Made by a program: the position numbers and the translations under genes. A DNA stretch of 64,000 nucleotides from Aurantiochytrium sp. KH105 (taxonomy: Eukaryota; Sar; Bigyra; Thraustochytrida; Thraustochytriidae), in the NCBI GenBank assembly GCA_003116975.1, contig BGKB01000123.1:124001-188000 (forward strand), given 5' to 3'. This document shows positions 44,707 to 55,324 of this stretch, one piece after another. Position 1 is the stretch's first letter; every line of letters begins with the position of its first letter. Below the pieces are notes generated by a model. It worked only from the letters and a program-made list of their open reading frames with translations. It did not search any database and was not told where the DNA came from.

Positions 44707-46402
44707 CTTGAAGGAGCCGGGGAAGGGGGGGTTGGTTCACTGCTCTCGGGAACCGAAGAAGGCCGCCAAGCCTGCGCGCGCGGGTCCCGCCTGACTCAGA
44801 GTTCTCGCGCGGACTCTGAGAACAAACTCGAAGAGCTGAGCAGGAATCTTGGCGGTGTTTTCCTCGGCCTCGGAACAGTCGCCGCACCGGCGCTGCTGCT
44901 GTGCACTGGCGCTGCTGCTGTGCACTACGCTCGGCTGCTGCTCTCCTCGCGCAGGTCGACCGGGTCGTCCCCGTCGACACCGAGGATTTCGAGGTCTCGC
45001 CGGGGGAAAGCTCGCGCTCCTGCGCCGCCGGCGGTCGACGCCCGCGGCAGGACCCGCGACCGCGAGGCAGGCCACGCGAGGCGCCTCGAGCACGCACCCG
45101 GACCCGGACCCGGACTCTGGATCGTGGAGAACGTGTGTCTGTGTGTCCGTCTGACGGTGAGTGTCTGTCTGAGTGTCTGTCTGGCGGTCTGTCTGTATCG
45201 AGCTCACCGCCCGAGCCGCTCGCGAGCTGCTGGCTGCTCTTCGCTCGCCCGCCGCGCTGTGCAGGTCCTCCTCGCTGCCGCTATGCTGCCGCTGATGCTG
45301 CCGCTGATGCTGCCGCTGTCGCGGTCGCCGTCGCAGTCGCCGATGCTGCCGCCGATGCCGCGCGCGGCCACGACGTAGTGTCGACGTGCACGAGGCAGGG
45401 GAGGCGCGAGAGAGTTTTGCAGCGCCGGGCGCGACCGCGCCGCGGCGCCGCGAGAACGGCGTGCGAGCGCGAGGCCGCGGCGCTCCTGGTTCGGGAGCGG
45501 AACCCCGAATCGACACCTGGCTGGCTGAGCCGCGCCTCTGCGCCGCGACCCGCGCTGGCCCCTCCCTCCGCGCCGCGCGCCCGCTCGCTCGCTCGCTCGC
45601 CTCCCCGCGCGCGCGCAGCGCAGCCGCGCCAAGCCAAGCCGCTCGCGCGCGGCGGAGGGCTGCAGCCGGCTGCCGCGCAGAGGTTCTGGGCTCGGCGCGG
45701 CGCGGGGCTCTCTAACTGTAAAAAAAAATAAGAAGGGAGGACGAGCTCGGACGAGCCGCACGAAAACACAGAGAGCGCCGGGAGGAAGGAGACGAAGACG
45801 CGGAGAAGACGGAGACCAGGGCGGACGAGACGTACGCGGCCGCGGAGAAGGGCTCGGGGAGCGGGGGGAGGAAGCAGCTGCAGCTGCAGCGCGGGGAGTT
45901 TGCAAATGCGGAGGACGGCGGGCAGGGGGCGAGGGCGAATGGAGGAGGAGGAGGAGGGCCTCGCGCAGACGCGGCGGGGAGAATAAGGCGAGGGTCGAGG
46001 AGCTGAGCCTGAGGAGAACGCGAAGGAAATGAAATGAAATGATCCACCCTCGCGGTTTCGCGTCAAGGGAAGGGAAGGGAAGGAAAGGGAAGGAAAGGCA
46101 AGTCGAGCTGGCCAGCTCGTTGAACAGTGTTTTCCCCGGCAGCGCCGAACAGAGAGCATGGGCCGTGTAGAAGGCAGGCAGGCAGGCAGGCAGGATATAC
46201 ATTCAATTCTCATTCAGGGCTAGCTTTGCAGTTTCACCATGGCCAGCGAGTGCAACAGCCACACCGTGCAGCTGCAGCTGCCCTATAATAGTTGTAAAAG
46301 CAGTAGTAGTAGTAGTAGTAGTACAGTAGTACAGTATAGTTGGCATGGATGGCTGAATGGAAGCTGAAGTTAGGCTTCAGTACGATGTGGTCACCGCTGG
46401 AC
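44707..46402. other. Long GC-rich spacer with simple repeats
   Basis: No gene is supported in these 1.7 kb; the long frames present are Arg/Ala/Ser/Pro-biased. It contains GTCT-type repeats (about 45122-45195), a CTGATGCTGCCG repeat (about 45280-45315), a GGAAGGGAA tract (about 46062-46100), a GGCA array (46172-46194) and an AGT array (46301-46323). Confidence 0.65.
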
Positions 46403-48262
46403 CTACCTCGACCTCGGCGAGGACGAGAGCCGCGCAGCCATCGAAGCCGAGAGGAAGCGGGCGTCCGGCGCGCAGTAGACCTCGTCAAAGGCAGTCGAGA
46501 GCGGAGCGCCGTTCTCGTCGCTCTCGCCATTCTTGTCGCTGCCATCCCCACGATGATGATCAGCTGAAGCCAGCTGGGACGGCCGGAGGATGTCCCCCAA
46601 AATGACGCGCAACACATCCCGGACGGTGCGGAAGCACACGGAGTCCTTCCAGGCCGTTTCGCTGGATCGCATGGACGTGTGGCCCTCGAGCGCAGGCCCG
46701 TGGTTCACCTCGAGAAGCTGCAGCGAAAAACCCTCATCTTCGCGGACGATGAAATCGAACCCAAAGACCTCGAAGGCGTTGAGCATGGGGAAAAAGTCGC
46801 GCTTGTCAGCTTGGCAACGCAGCGCCTCGAAAACAGCGCAGACCGCGCGATGAATCCTGGCACGGATGCGACGCTCTGCATCGGTTCGTCTTTGACGCGC
46901 CTCATCCAAGAAACCTTCTAACCTTGAAAGCGTGATTTGCGCTTCCGCCGGCGCATAGGATGGGTGTCGGCTCTGCACGACATGATTGGTCACGTGCACG
47001 AAAGAATTGGACCAGTCTGCGTGGCGGTATGGCTCGCAAGCGACGTGAAGCACTACGTCGCGGTGAACAAAGACCCGCAGGCTCCCTAGGGCAAGTACAT
47101 TGACGCGCATGTGAAATTTGCGCCCGCGATAAAGCAACGGGCGGTCCACCAGCCCTTGCAAAAGCCACTCGCCAAGTTTTGGATGGCTAACCGGCTTGGG
47201 TCTCTTCGACGCGGCCTCGCGATCTTGTGCATCTTGCCCTGCCTCTTTGCGCTTGTCGAGCTGATTGCGCTTCTTGGACATCTTCATCTCGTTCTCGCGA
47301 TCACCATCATGTTGCTCTTCATCTAAATGATGAAGAACTCGCACGAGTGAATCCGTATCGGCGCCCTGCAAAAAGTGCACCTCGGTGGCATTGTTTGTCT
47401 TGCTAGCCTTGAGAACCCAGACTCGCTGAGGAGAAGCGGAAAGGATATCTGCGAGGACTGCGCCGCGTACCTCGTCGTTACTAAGCACTTTAAAGTCGCC
47501 TAGGATCTCGCGGGCGGTATCTTGAGCCGAGGAGGTTTCTTCCTTGCTTGTATCATCGCCAAGACTTCCTTGCGCTGTGTCTCGAGCCGAACGGGTTTCT
47601 TTCTCGCTTACATCATCACCATAAGTTTCTTGCGCAGTGAGTCGGGCCGAACAAGTTTTCCTCTCGCTTGCATCATCGCCAAAAGTTTCTCGCGCTGTGT
47701 CTCGGGCCGAATACGTTTCTTTCTCGCTTGAATCATTTCCAAAACTTCCTTGTGCAATCTTACCAGCAGCAACAAACTTGTGGAGTATTTGCATGAGTCG
47801 CGCTTTGTCCGAGAGACCCGCATGGGCGAAATAGCTCGAGACGATGAGATCTCCTTCCAGAGCGCGATTCCAGTTGATCCGCGTATACGGCGACCATTGC
47901 AAGATACAATCTCGCGAGCGCGCAAGTCGCGGAGCCAGACCCCATTCGTTGCGCAGGACCTGCACCATGGCCAGTCGCGTATTTTCCACCGGATAAGAGC
48001 AAAAGAAGCCAATCGTATCATTCTTCGCCTCCTCGTCTTTGAGCGTGTGGGTCTTCCCCGTTGTCATCGTCAGAGCCTCGCCTCTTGCTTCGCGGTCTCG
48101 TGCATTTCCCCCTGCTTCCTCGAGCTCACTACGCGCACGGGCCTCGGGGCCCTCTCCGTCGACGACGGAGGCGAGCGCCGCGCCCAGCACGAGCCCCATT
48201 TTCCCTCGCGGGCCATCCAAGGGCAGCATGTGTCCCAGCCGAAGTGCGTCTCGCCCGCCCAC
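46403..48262 (-). CDS. Tubulin--tyrosine ligase-like (TTLL) protein
   Basis: ATP-grasp ligase of the TTL family, which adds tyrosine, glutamate or glycine to tubulin or other proteins. TTL blocks are clear in the C-terminal half: KFHMRVNVLALGSLRVFVHR, NSFVHVTNHVVQ (the N-x-T-N-H segment), and EVFGFDFIVREDEGFSLQLLEVNHGP, containing the metal-binding E-x-N of the ATP-grasp fold. The upstream ATP-binding lobe is present (VWVLKAS) but interrupted by a charged insert. Residues about 171-252 form four imperfect 20-residue repeats (DDxSEKETxSARDTAxExxG), encoded by a 60-bp minisatellite. Substrate specificity cannot be read. Start choice among several early ATGs is uncertain (48262 used). Confidence 0.8.
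   Translation of the reverse strand: MGGRDALRLGHMLPLDGPRGKMGLVLGAALASVVDGEGPEARARSELEEAGGNARDREARGEALTMTTGKTHTLKDEEAKNDTIGFFCSYPVENTRLAMVQVLRNEWGLAPRLARSRDCILQWSPYTRINWNRALEGDLIVSSYFAHAGLSDKARLMQILHKFVAAGKIAQGSFGNDSSEKETYSARDTARETFGDDASERKTCSARLTAQETYGDDVSEKETRSARDTAQGSLGDDTSKEETSSAQDTAREILGDFKVLSNDEVRGAVLADILSASPQRVWVLKASKTNNATEVHFLQGADTDSLVRVLHHLDEEQHDGDRENEMKMSKKRNQLDKRKEAGQDAQDREAASKRPKPVSHPKLGEWLLQGLVDRPLLYRGRKFHMRVNVLALGSLRVFVHRDVVLHVACEPYRHADWSNSFVHVTNHVVQSRHPSYAPAEAQITLSRLEGFLDEARQRRTDAERRIRARIHRAVCAVFEALRCQADKRDFFPMLNAFEVFGFDFIVREDEGFSLQLLEVNHGPALEGHTSMRSSETAWKDSVCFRTVRDVLRVILGDILRPSQLASADHHRGDGSDKNGESDENGAPLSTAFDEVYCAPDARFLSASMAARLSSSPRSR
47510..47750. repeat. 60-bp minisatellite inside the TTL-like gene
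   Basis: About four direct copies of a 60-bp unit, in frame, encode 20-residue repeats. Landmarks are GTTTC(T/C)TTCTCGCTT and CTTGCGC(A/T)GTGTCTCGGGCC. Copies differ by several substitutions each but keep the frame. Confidence 0.9.
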
Positions 48263-49331
48263 CCCCCTGCACGCTCACTCGCACACAAGCACGCACGCTC
48301 GGGCGCAAGCACGTTTGTCCTTGCGTCGCTGTCGTCGCTGCAGCTGGCCGAGGTGCGCCTGCGACGGCTCCCCCTCGTTGCCGTTGCCCGGCGCCTTCTC
48401 CGCGCCCGCCTCCTGCTAGTACTGCTAGAAGTGCAGTGCACCATCACCGCCCCTCGAAGTGAGCCGGCGCCAGCCCTCGCGACCCGCCCGGCCGGGCTCG
48501 CACAGCCTGCGCAGCTTGCGTCTCGCGCGCGAGCGGGGAGCGAGCGAGCGAGCCTGCGTTGCGTTGCGTTGTGATGCCTGCGCGCAGGTAAGCCCCGCGT
48601 GCGTGGAAACGTGCGAGCCGCGCTGCTCTGCTCTGCTCTGCTGCGTGCGTGCGGTGGCCGCGCAAAAGTGTCTCTTCCTCGCGCTTTCGGGTCATTCGCG
48701 CCCTCCTCCATCCACCATGGCCAGCGCCGTCTCCCTCCCTCTCTCTGACCGCTCCTGCACGCGCCGCCCAGCGCGGGCGCGCTGCCGCAGCAGCAGACCC
48801 GATACCGCCGCTCCCGCGCACGCCGCGGCGGCACGCGAGCGAGCGAGCGAGCGAGCGAGCCCGCGACGCGACGCTGCGCGAGAAAGCGCGGCACGTGCAG
48901 GAGGGAGGGAGCCCAGGGGGAGGAGGGAGGGCTGACGTGAAGGAAAGAAAGGAAAGCGCCCGAAAGCGCCCTTTCCAGCGCGTGCCGCGACCAACGGCGG
49001 AGAAGAAGAGCGTCTGCGAGCGGGGGAGCAAGGCGAAGACGCATCTCGAGGTATCGCTGCCGAGGACGATCCTTGCGCTCGGGGGCCGAGCGGGGGAGCG
49101 AGCGAGCGAAGGTCTGCGGCAAACCCGCCTTGAGGACGAGATTGCGGCCGGCGCACACGTCCCTCGCCTTCCTTCGTCGTCGTGGGTCGCCGCTCCTGGC
49201 GCGACGGACGCGCCTGGACGGACGAGACGAGGCTTGAAAAAGTCTTGAAGAGGAGCTGGGCGAACGGAACGGACGGGCCTTGGTTCGCATCGAGGCAGAC
49301 TGCGAGCGAGCGAGCGAGCGAGCGAGCGAGA
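48263..49331. promoter_or_regulatory. Divergent promoter region, TTL-like and LIM genes
   Basis: GC-rich 1.07-kb spacer between two outward-reading genes. It has GCGA tetranucleotide arrays at about 48836-48862 and at 49302-49331; the second abuts the LIM-gene ATG directly and so lies in its leader. No gene supported. Confidence 0.55.
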
Positions 49332-51369
49332 ATGTTCAAGCACCTCAAGCATAATGTGCGCAAAAGCCTCGATCGGCCGCGAAGCGACATGTACACGAAC
49401 CGCCGAGCGCCAGTGCTGCGAACAAAGGTACAGAATCTAATGCCTCCTCCGGAGCTGCACGCAGAGCTCGCCGAGGACGATATGGACGCCAGCTTCTTTG
49501 TCACGGCTTGGGACATGCGCTCCCAGAGCATCGAGTCGTTGGCCGAAGTGAAGGATCTCTTTTCCTGTCGGCTTTGACGTCTACGTTGTCGGGCTGCAGG
49601 CCTGCACGGACCTGCCCGCAACCGTGGACAAGTGCATGCAGCACCTTACTCGCGACGGCACCGAGTTCAAAGAGTTCTCGCACCTCATGGTCACCGCAGA
49701 GGTCGGCCGTCCTGCTCTCGGACTCATGATCTTCGTCCGCGCTTCCCTCGTCGAAGACGGGGCCATGGAAATGTCCCAAATGGACACCGTCCGAGACCGG
49801 AGATATTCCATGCTGCCGATGCTTCTCGATCGCTCCGTGCTCGAGCTGACAGGCCCAGGCGTGGACACGACGCGTGGCTCTGGACAGACCTCGGCATCGC
49901 ATCGAACGCATTCGGCGCCTGCCACGGGCAGCCGCGGCGCCCTCACGATGCGGTTCAATTACTTTGACACCAACTTGCTCTTTGTCCACATCAAGCAAGC
50001 ATGTGTGGCGGAGCTAAACGAGATGCTCGAGCGCGTGCGCCCAGAAAACTTTGCGCACGTCTTTCTCTTTGGCGACTTTGGCGGTGACGCTCTTGACGCG
50101 TACAGCGAACTTACCTCGCGATTGTTGCTCGAGGATTTCGATGAGATACCCGCACTATTTCAGAGGTCTCGCTACATGGTGCTCACCCGCTCGCAGGACG
50201 AGGAGATGAGCAAGCTTCTCTTCTCAAACGTACATGGACACTACCTCATTTCGCAGCAGCGCAGCGGCACAACGTCGCTGCCAGAGGCCCCTTACTCCAC
50301 CTATAGGGTCCATGGAGGCGCCGGTGTGGCCCGAGGAACCGTGCCTCCTCCCCCGTCGTCGCGTGCGACAATGAAGACGCGCGTTTCGGCCCTTTCGCAG
50401 CTGCCCCCGCCGCTGCCGCCTCCAGAGGAGGGTGACGAGGAGGCAGATCGCGACTTTGAAGACTGGGAAGATGACGGCGCGTTTCCACCGCCTCCGCCGC
50501 CACCGCCGCCCGAGCCCATGTCCACTCGTCCTCGACAGGGCCGCGGTGGTCATCGCCAAAAAGGACCCTCGTACGAGGCCGAGCACAAGAGCCAATCCAG
50601 CGACGAGGGCCCTCCGGGTCTTGGACGCCATGCTGCCCGCGGACACCAACGCTCAGGCCAGGGCACTCTTCTTCGAAAGGCGATTCAGTCGCTCCGGCTC
50701 ACTGCCGACTCTGTGCGCCACAGAGACACCCTCGGCAGGTGTGCCGTCTGTGAGGAAGCGATCAGGGACTCGTCGGATATGGTGCAGTCCATGGGCAAAA
50801 AGTATCACCGGGATTGCGTCCGCTGCGACGACTGCGGTAAGCTCATTAACTCGCAATTCTACGTTGTTAATGGTCGCATGCTGTGCCAGCGCTCCTACGC
50901 AAATCTGTACCTTGCGCAACGATGTTTTGGCTGCGGCGAGACCGCCGATCCCAAGGACCATTTGCTTCGCGTCGAGGACAAGGTTTTTCACATTGACTGC
51001 TTCAAGTGCACCGAGTGTCTCGTTCAACTTTCCTCTCTTGCGGAGAACGGCACGGACCTTGAGGCCGATGACTTTGTCCTTGACGAGGATCGTGGTCTCC
51101 TCTGCGCTGTTCACGGTGCCAAACAGCAGTGCGTTGGCTGTGGTGCCCCGGCCCCCGCAAAAGACGCCGTGCAAGTCACGCTGGACGATGGCCAAAAGGC
51201 CGTTTTTCACAAGGACTGTTTCCGCTGCGCCACTTGCGATAAAACAATTGCCGAACTTGGCGGCGTCTACGTCATGTACAAGGAGAACTTTTTCTGTCAA
51301 GAGGACTACGACACCTTGCGTTCCGCCGCCAAGGCTGCTTTGCAAGAGGAAATGCGCGAGCATGCATAG
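49332..51369 (+). CDS. Degenerate inositol-5-phosphatase domain fused to three LIM domains (one-base frameshift)
   Basis: Two overlapping frames form one protein. The first runs from ATG 49332 to a stop at 49577; the second is open before 49624 and ends at 51369. They join if one T of the TTTT at about 49559-49562 is ignored, giving a smooth match to the IPPc fold. The first frame has FFVTAWDMRSQ (family: VGTWN), the second has FDVYVVGLQACTDLP (family: VGLQE), LGLMIFVRASLV, MRFNYFDTNLLFVH and AHVFLFGDFGGD (family: GDLN). Key catalytic Glu and Asn/His positions are replaced, so the domain is probably inactive. After an acidic, Pro-rich linker come three LIM zinc-binding domains (from CAVCEEAI, CFGCGETA and CVGCGAPA). 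LIM proteins commonly link actin and signalling. Confidence 0.7.
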
Positions 51370-51775
51370 ATTCTCTTTTGGGACGTTCTCATGCATGCAT
51401 GTCGACAAGAGAGATTCCGTGCTTGCTTGCGTGCATGCATGCATGCATGCATGCATGCTTGCATGCAACGAGCAGCCTTATCGCAACTGTGACGCACGAA
51501 GCTGGTTGGCTTGTTTCTCTCCCTCTCTCTCTTTCTCTCTCTGCGTCACCTTGATTCTACTTCTTTTCTTCTTTTTTCTTTTCGCAACCCCCCCCTATCC
51601 GCCTTCTTTTGCCAATTATGTCGACTATGGTACTACCTGCGTGCGTTGAGATCGCTGATACAACAGAGACTGCTTTATTGTGATGGAGATTTTACAAAAA
51701 TTTATTTTTCTGTTCTGTTTTGATTTGCTCTTTGTGTTCATGTCCTCCCACACTCGCAAATGGAAAACGAAAGGA
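51370..51775. repeat. Spacer with GCAT array
   Basis: A GCAT tetranucleotide array at 51432-51467 is followed by CT-rich sequence. It lies between the convergent 3' ends of the LIM and JmjC genes and holds no gene. Confidence 0.8.
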
Positions 51776-53389
51776 TCATGCAGAAGAGCGCGAGAACCAG
51801 TAATTCACACTCAACGACGGAGTAAGCGACCGCACATAATGCCACATGCCCTGGGGAATATACAAGGTGTCGCCTGGTTGCAATACGACACACTTTCCTT
51901 GTGCTTTGGCATACTTGGGGTACTTTTCGAGGTCTGGCTTGCCCACATCTACAGCGCTCGTATTACCCTGCGCCAAAAATGCCTCGCCATCGTGTTCATC
52001 GACGTCTTTGGACGTCGAGGTAGAGGCGCTACTCTGGGCAGAGCGAGACCCCTTTGAAACATAGAGCTCTTCAAATTGACTACCATCGAAGAGGACCACA
52101 TACTTGGCACCCGCCACCTGTATGAGAAAGTTGTCATATGAATCGTAGTGGAGAAGCGTCACGGTCTCGTCTGTTCCAAGCCACACCGACGAGGCATCGA
52201 GCGTTGCGCCTTCGTACGCGCAAAAGCGGGGCATTGGCGCCATGCGAAGAAGTTCTGGGAGCTGCTCGAGCAAATTGTGCTGAGCAAGATAAGCAACCTC
52301 CTCTCCAGCAGGTACATTTTCGGCGGTCTCGCGACATCGAGGCGCAACATAGTTGGCCAAGAATTCTCCCAGCTTGGTCACTTCCTCCTTCATACTTTGG
52401 AGCCGAGACCCAATTTCTACCGGGACGCGGCGATTGCCGTACCGTGACACGAAAAAGTCGAGGTCGCACCACGTTGTAAGCGCAGGCCAGTCATCTACCA
52501 TGCCTTTGATGACCACTGCGCGGCCCTGGTCGCCCGGGAGACAATACTTTGCCAAATCCTCCAAACTCGGCTTATCGAGCACCTCCTTGTCCCCTTGAAG
52601 TGGTTCAATTTGAGCGCCAGGCGAGAGTTTTTGGCGCAATTCTCCAGCGTCAAATCCTCGAGCTTCGACGGCAGCGCGATCAGGAAATCGAACGCCCTTG
52701 ACTTTGGCGTCTTCATAGGCTGGGCATTGCGGAGCCACCAGGCGGAAAATAAGGTTTACCTCTTGCTTGGGTGCACCCATGATAAAGGCCAAGTCAGCGT
52801 TTTCTACACAGCGTTCGACATCTCCCAGGGCCAAAGCAGCGGCAGCCATCATGGACCGGGAAAGCACAAAGGCTTCCTTCCAGCAACGGTGCGCCGTAGA
52901 TCGGTCGGAGAGCATGGCCTTCCATGCAGCGTCTTGGACTTCGTCGGCGATCTTGAGGCACTTTTCGGCATCTTCGTCGTTGTGCTGAAGGGCCACCACG
53001 GCTGCCTCAAGCTTATCGCCCAGCTCGGGCCTGCCAACCGCGTTTCGCAGGTCTTCCGCTGTTGCTGGCACGGTCTGCGAAGCAAAGATGCGACATCGCA
53101 CCACTACTGCACGCGTTGCCGCAGCGAGACGAGGGTCTTTGCTCGAGTCTCCGCGAGGACGCTTCGGGCCCGGGCCTTGCTCTTCGGGGCCACCACCATC
53201 TTCTTTACCCTTTTCCTCAACTAGAGGCCTCTTGCGACTTTGTGAGTCCGAGGATAGAGTCTGTTTCTCCGACGGCGGTTGCGACGAAGAGCTCGATGTC
53301 GCGGGCCCGGTCACGGGCGGCGACTCTTCGTCGCTGCTGTCAGCGAAGAGGTCCATGGCGCTCTCGATTGATCTATGCAGCAGGGCCAC
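51776..53389 (-). CDS. JmjC-domain protein, JMJD5/KDM8-like
   Basis: Fe(II)/2-oxoglutarate oxygenase of the cupin_8/JmjC type. JMJD5/KDM8 relatives act as protein hydroxylases or proteases/demethylases in the nucleus. In 537 residues the N-terminus is acidic and Ser-rich (about 1-90), then comes a helical region, then the JmjC domain (about 270-537). Metal ligands are H and D in TLLHYDSYDNFLIQV (H about 414) and the distal H in QGMWHYVRSL (about 516). The preceding motif AYLAQHNLLEQLPEL is the usual JMJD5-type lead-in. A Ser/Asp-rich insert after LFDGSQFEELY is unusual. A later ATG at 53356 (MDLFADSSDEE) is an equally good start. Confidence 0.85.
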   Translation of the reverse strand: MALLHRSIESAMDLFADSSDEESPPVTGPATSSSSSQPPSEKQTLSSDSQSRKRPLVEEKGKEDGGGPEEQGPGPKRPRGDSSKDPRLAAATRAVVVRCRIFASQTVPATAEDLRNAVGRPELGDKLEAAVVALQHNDEDAEKCLKIADEVQDAAWKAMLSDRSTAHRCWKEAFVLSRSMMAAAALALGDVERCVENADLAFIMGAPKQEVNLIFRLVAPQCPAYEDAKVKGVRFPDRAAVEARGFDAGELRQKLSPGAQIEPLQGDKEVLDKPSLEDLAKYCLPGDQGRAVVIKGMVDDWPALTTWCDLDFFVSRYGNRRVPVEIGSRLQSMKEEVTKLGEFLANYVAPRCRETAENVPAGEEVAYLAQHNLLEQLPELLRMAPMPRFCAYEGATLDASSVWLGTDETVTLLHYDSYDNFLIQVAGAKYVVLFDGSQFEELYVSKGSRSAQSSASTSTSKDVDEHDGEAFLAQGNTSAVDVGKPDLEKYPKYAKAQGKCVVLQPGDTLYIPQGMWHYVRSLTPSLSVNYWFSRSSA

Positions 53390-53841
53390 AGATTTATTTT
53401 ATTATTTTGTGCGCTTCATGTGCGTACGAGCTTCTAAATATTCCAAATCAGATTCATCGTGAGCTTTCCCACAAGTCGGAGGAGCTACGAGGCTATTTTT
53501 TAACACGGAGTTCGCGAGTAAAGTACGTGATCGTCTCCTCATAATCGAAGGCCTCCTGGGCATCAGACCCATCCGGCTTTGCCTCGATCGGCGCGCGGCC
53601 GCGGCAGCGTGCGCGCGACCCCGGGGGAGGACGCCGGCCGGGAGCGCGCGGGCGTGCGGGGTGTCCCTGCAAAATTGCTTCGGCCCGGCAAAGACCTAAT
53701 CAGCAGCTAATCATCAGGAAGCATCTTAGGGAACAAGCAGGCAGAACCGGGACCTGCGAGCCCCTGAGCGTCCGTGCGGGCCTTGCGGGGGCGTAGAAGG
53801 CGCGACAAGGCCGGTGGGCGAGCCGCATGAGCGGAGTAGAA

Positions 53842-54248
53842 NNNNNNNNNNNNNNNNNNNNNNNNNNNNNNNNNNNNNNNNNNNNNNNNNNNNNNNNNNN
53901 NNNNNNNNNNNNNNNNNNNNNNNNNNNNNNNNNNNNNNNNNNNNNNNNNNNNNNNNNNNNNNNNNNNNNNNNNNNNNNNNNNNNNNNNNNNNNNNNNNNN
54001 NNNNNNNNNNNNNNNNNNNNNNNNNNNNNNNNNNNNNNNNNNNNNNNNNNNNNNNNNNNNNNNNNNNNNNNNNNNNNNNNNNNNNNNNNNNNNNNNNNNN
54101 NNNNNNNNNNNNNNNNNNNNNNNNNNNNNNNNNNNNNNNNNNNNNNNNNNNNNNNNNNNNNNNNNNNNNNNNNNNNNNNNNNNNNNNNNNNNNNNNNNNN
54201 NNNNNNNNNNNNNNNNNNNNNNNNNNNNNNNNNNNNNNNNNNNNNNNN
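53842..54248. other. Assembly gap (407 N)
   Basis: Run of N. Flanking sequences at 53815-53841 and 54249-54270 both contain GGTGGGCGA-like words, so the gap may sit in a repeat. Apparent ORFs that run through it have no meaning. Confidence 1.
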
Positions 54249-54557
54249 GACGTTTCTCGCCGGTGGGCGAACGGTCGACCAACCGATTCGAAAAAAAAAT
54301 CAAAGCCGGAGGGGTCTAGGTGCCGATTGGCCTTCGCAAAATCATGTATTTCTCTCGTGGACTCCGTGTTAAAAAAACTTCGCGTGAAAGAAACCATCAC
54401 AGATAGGATCTTGTGGTTTCATGCATAAATAAATGAAAAATGTCGGAAACAGCAAAGGAAAAATAGGGAGCGAAACGAGGTGATGGTTCGTCAAAACAGT
54501 AAAGTCCTACATGCGATGATGAAATCGCGGGAAAACGAACTCATTTTAGATCATCTC

Positions 54558-54795
54558 TACTTGCAGGTCGGCAAAAATCATGACTCGTGAATCTTCCTTG
54601 AAGGATAAACGAAAGCTTCAATGTTGCTAATGCCCACTTGCAGGTCGGCAAAAATCATGACTCGTGAAATGTCCTCGAAGGATATAAACGAAAGCTTCAA
54701 TGTTGCTAATGCCCACTTGCAGGTCGGCAAGAATCATGACTCGTGAAACTTCCTCGAAGGATATAAACGAAAGCTTCAATGTTGCTAAAGCCCCA
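54558..54795. repeat. Three tandem ~78-bp repeats
   Basis: Copies start at 54559, 54636 and 54715. Each begins ACTTGCAGGTCGGCAA and contains ATCATGACTCGTGAA and GAAAGCTTCAATGTTGC. A later, more diverged pair shares CCATGAGCACGCTGA (about 54839 and 55039). The whole stretch 53390-55324 has no supported gene. Confidence 0.9.
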
Positions 54796-55324
54796 GGATA
54801 TAAGGGAAAGGCTTAGGAGCAATGATGTGAGGCAAAAGCCATGAGCACGCTGATAAGATCCAAATGACCAATAGCGGTCTGATGATTGGTCGACTTTGCT
54901 TGAAGATCGATGACAATCATGACTTTCTCTCCCCGTAATCCCACCTCCTCAGAGAAAAAAAACGGACAGAGAGAAGAATGACAAAGCTTTATATTTTTGC
55001 TAATGTTGAGGATTTGAGGAGCGATGGTAAGACAATGCCATGAGCACGCTGACGAGGATGCGGTGGCAAATCCCGTAGCGTCTCGGCCCGCCTGCTAACT
55101 GTTGACGAAAAGGTAAGATGCATCGTTCGTTCCCGAGACGGGCGCGCACGTCAATGAAACGCCCAACCAAAGCATCATTCTACTTTCCTCTGTCTGTCAG
55201 CCTGCTTCAAGTTACTTCAAAGCAATACGTCGAGGCGAAAAAGGAAAACAAGCTGCAAAGAAAGGGCGCACGATGGTGGAGTCGAAGATGAGGAGGGGAA
55301 ACGTCGTCTTGCGGCTGTGAAAAT

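Noticed and set aside
45204..46213. Two overlapping 310-332-residue minus-strand frames
   Set aside because: Ser/Pro/Arg/Leu-biased low complexity from GC-rich simple repeats; no conserved segment.
53707..54428. ORFs spanning the N run
   Set aside because: They exist only because N codons are not read as stops.
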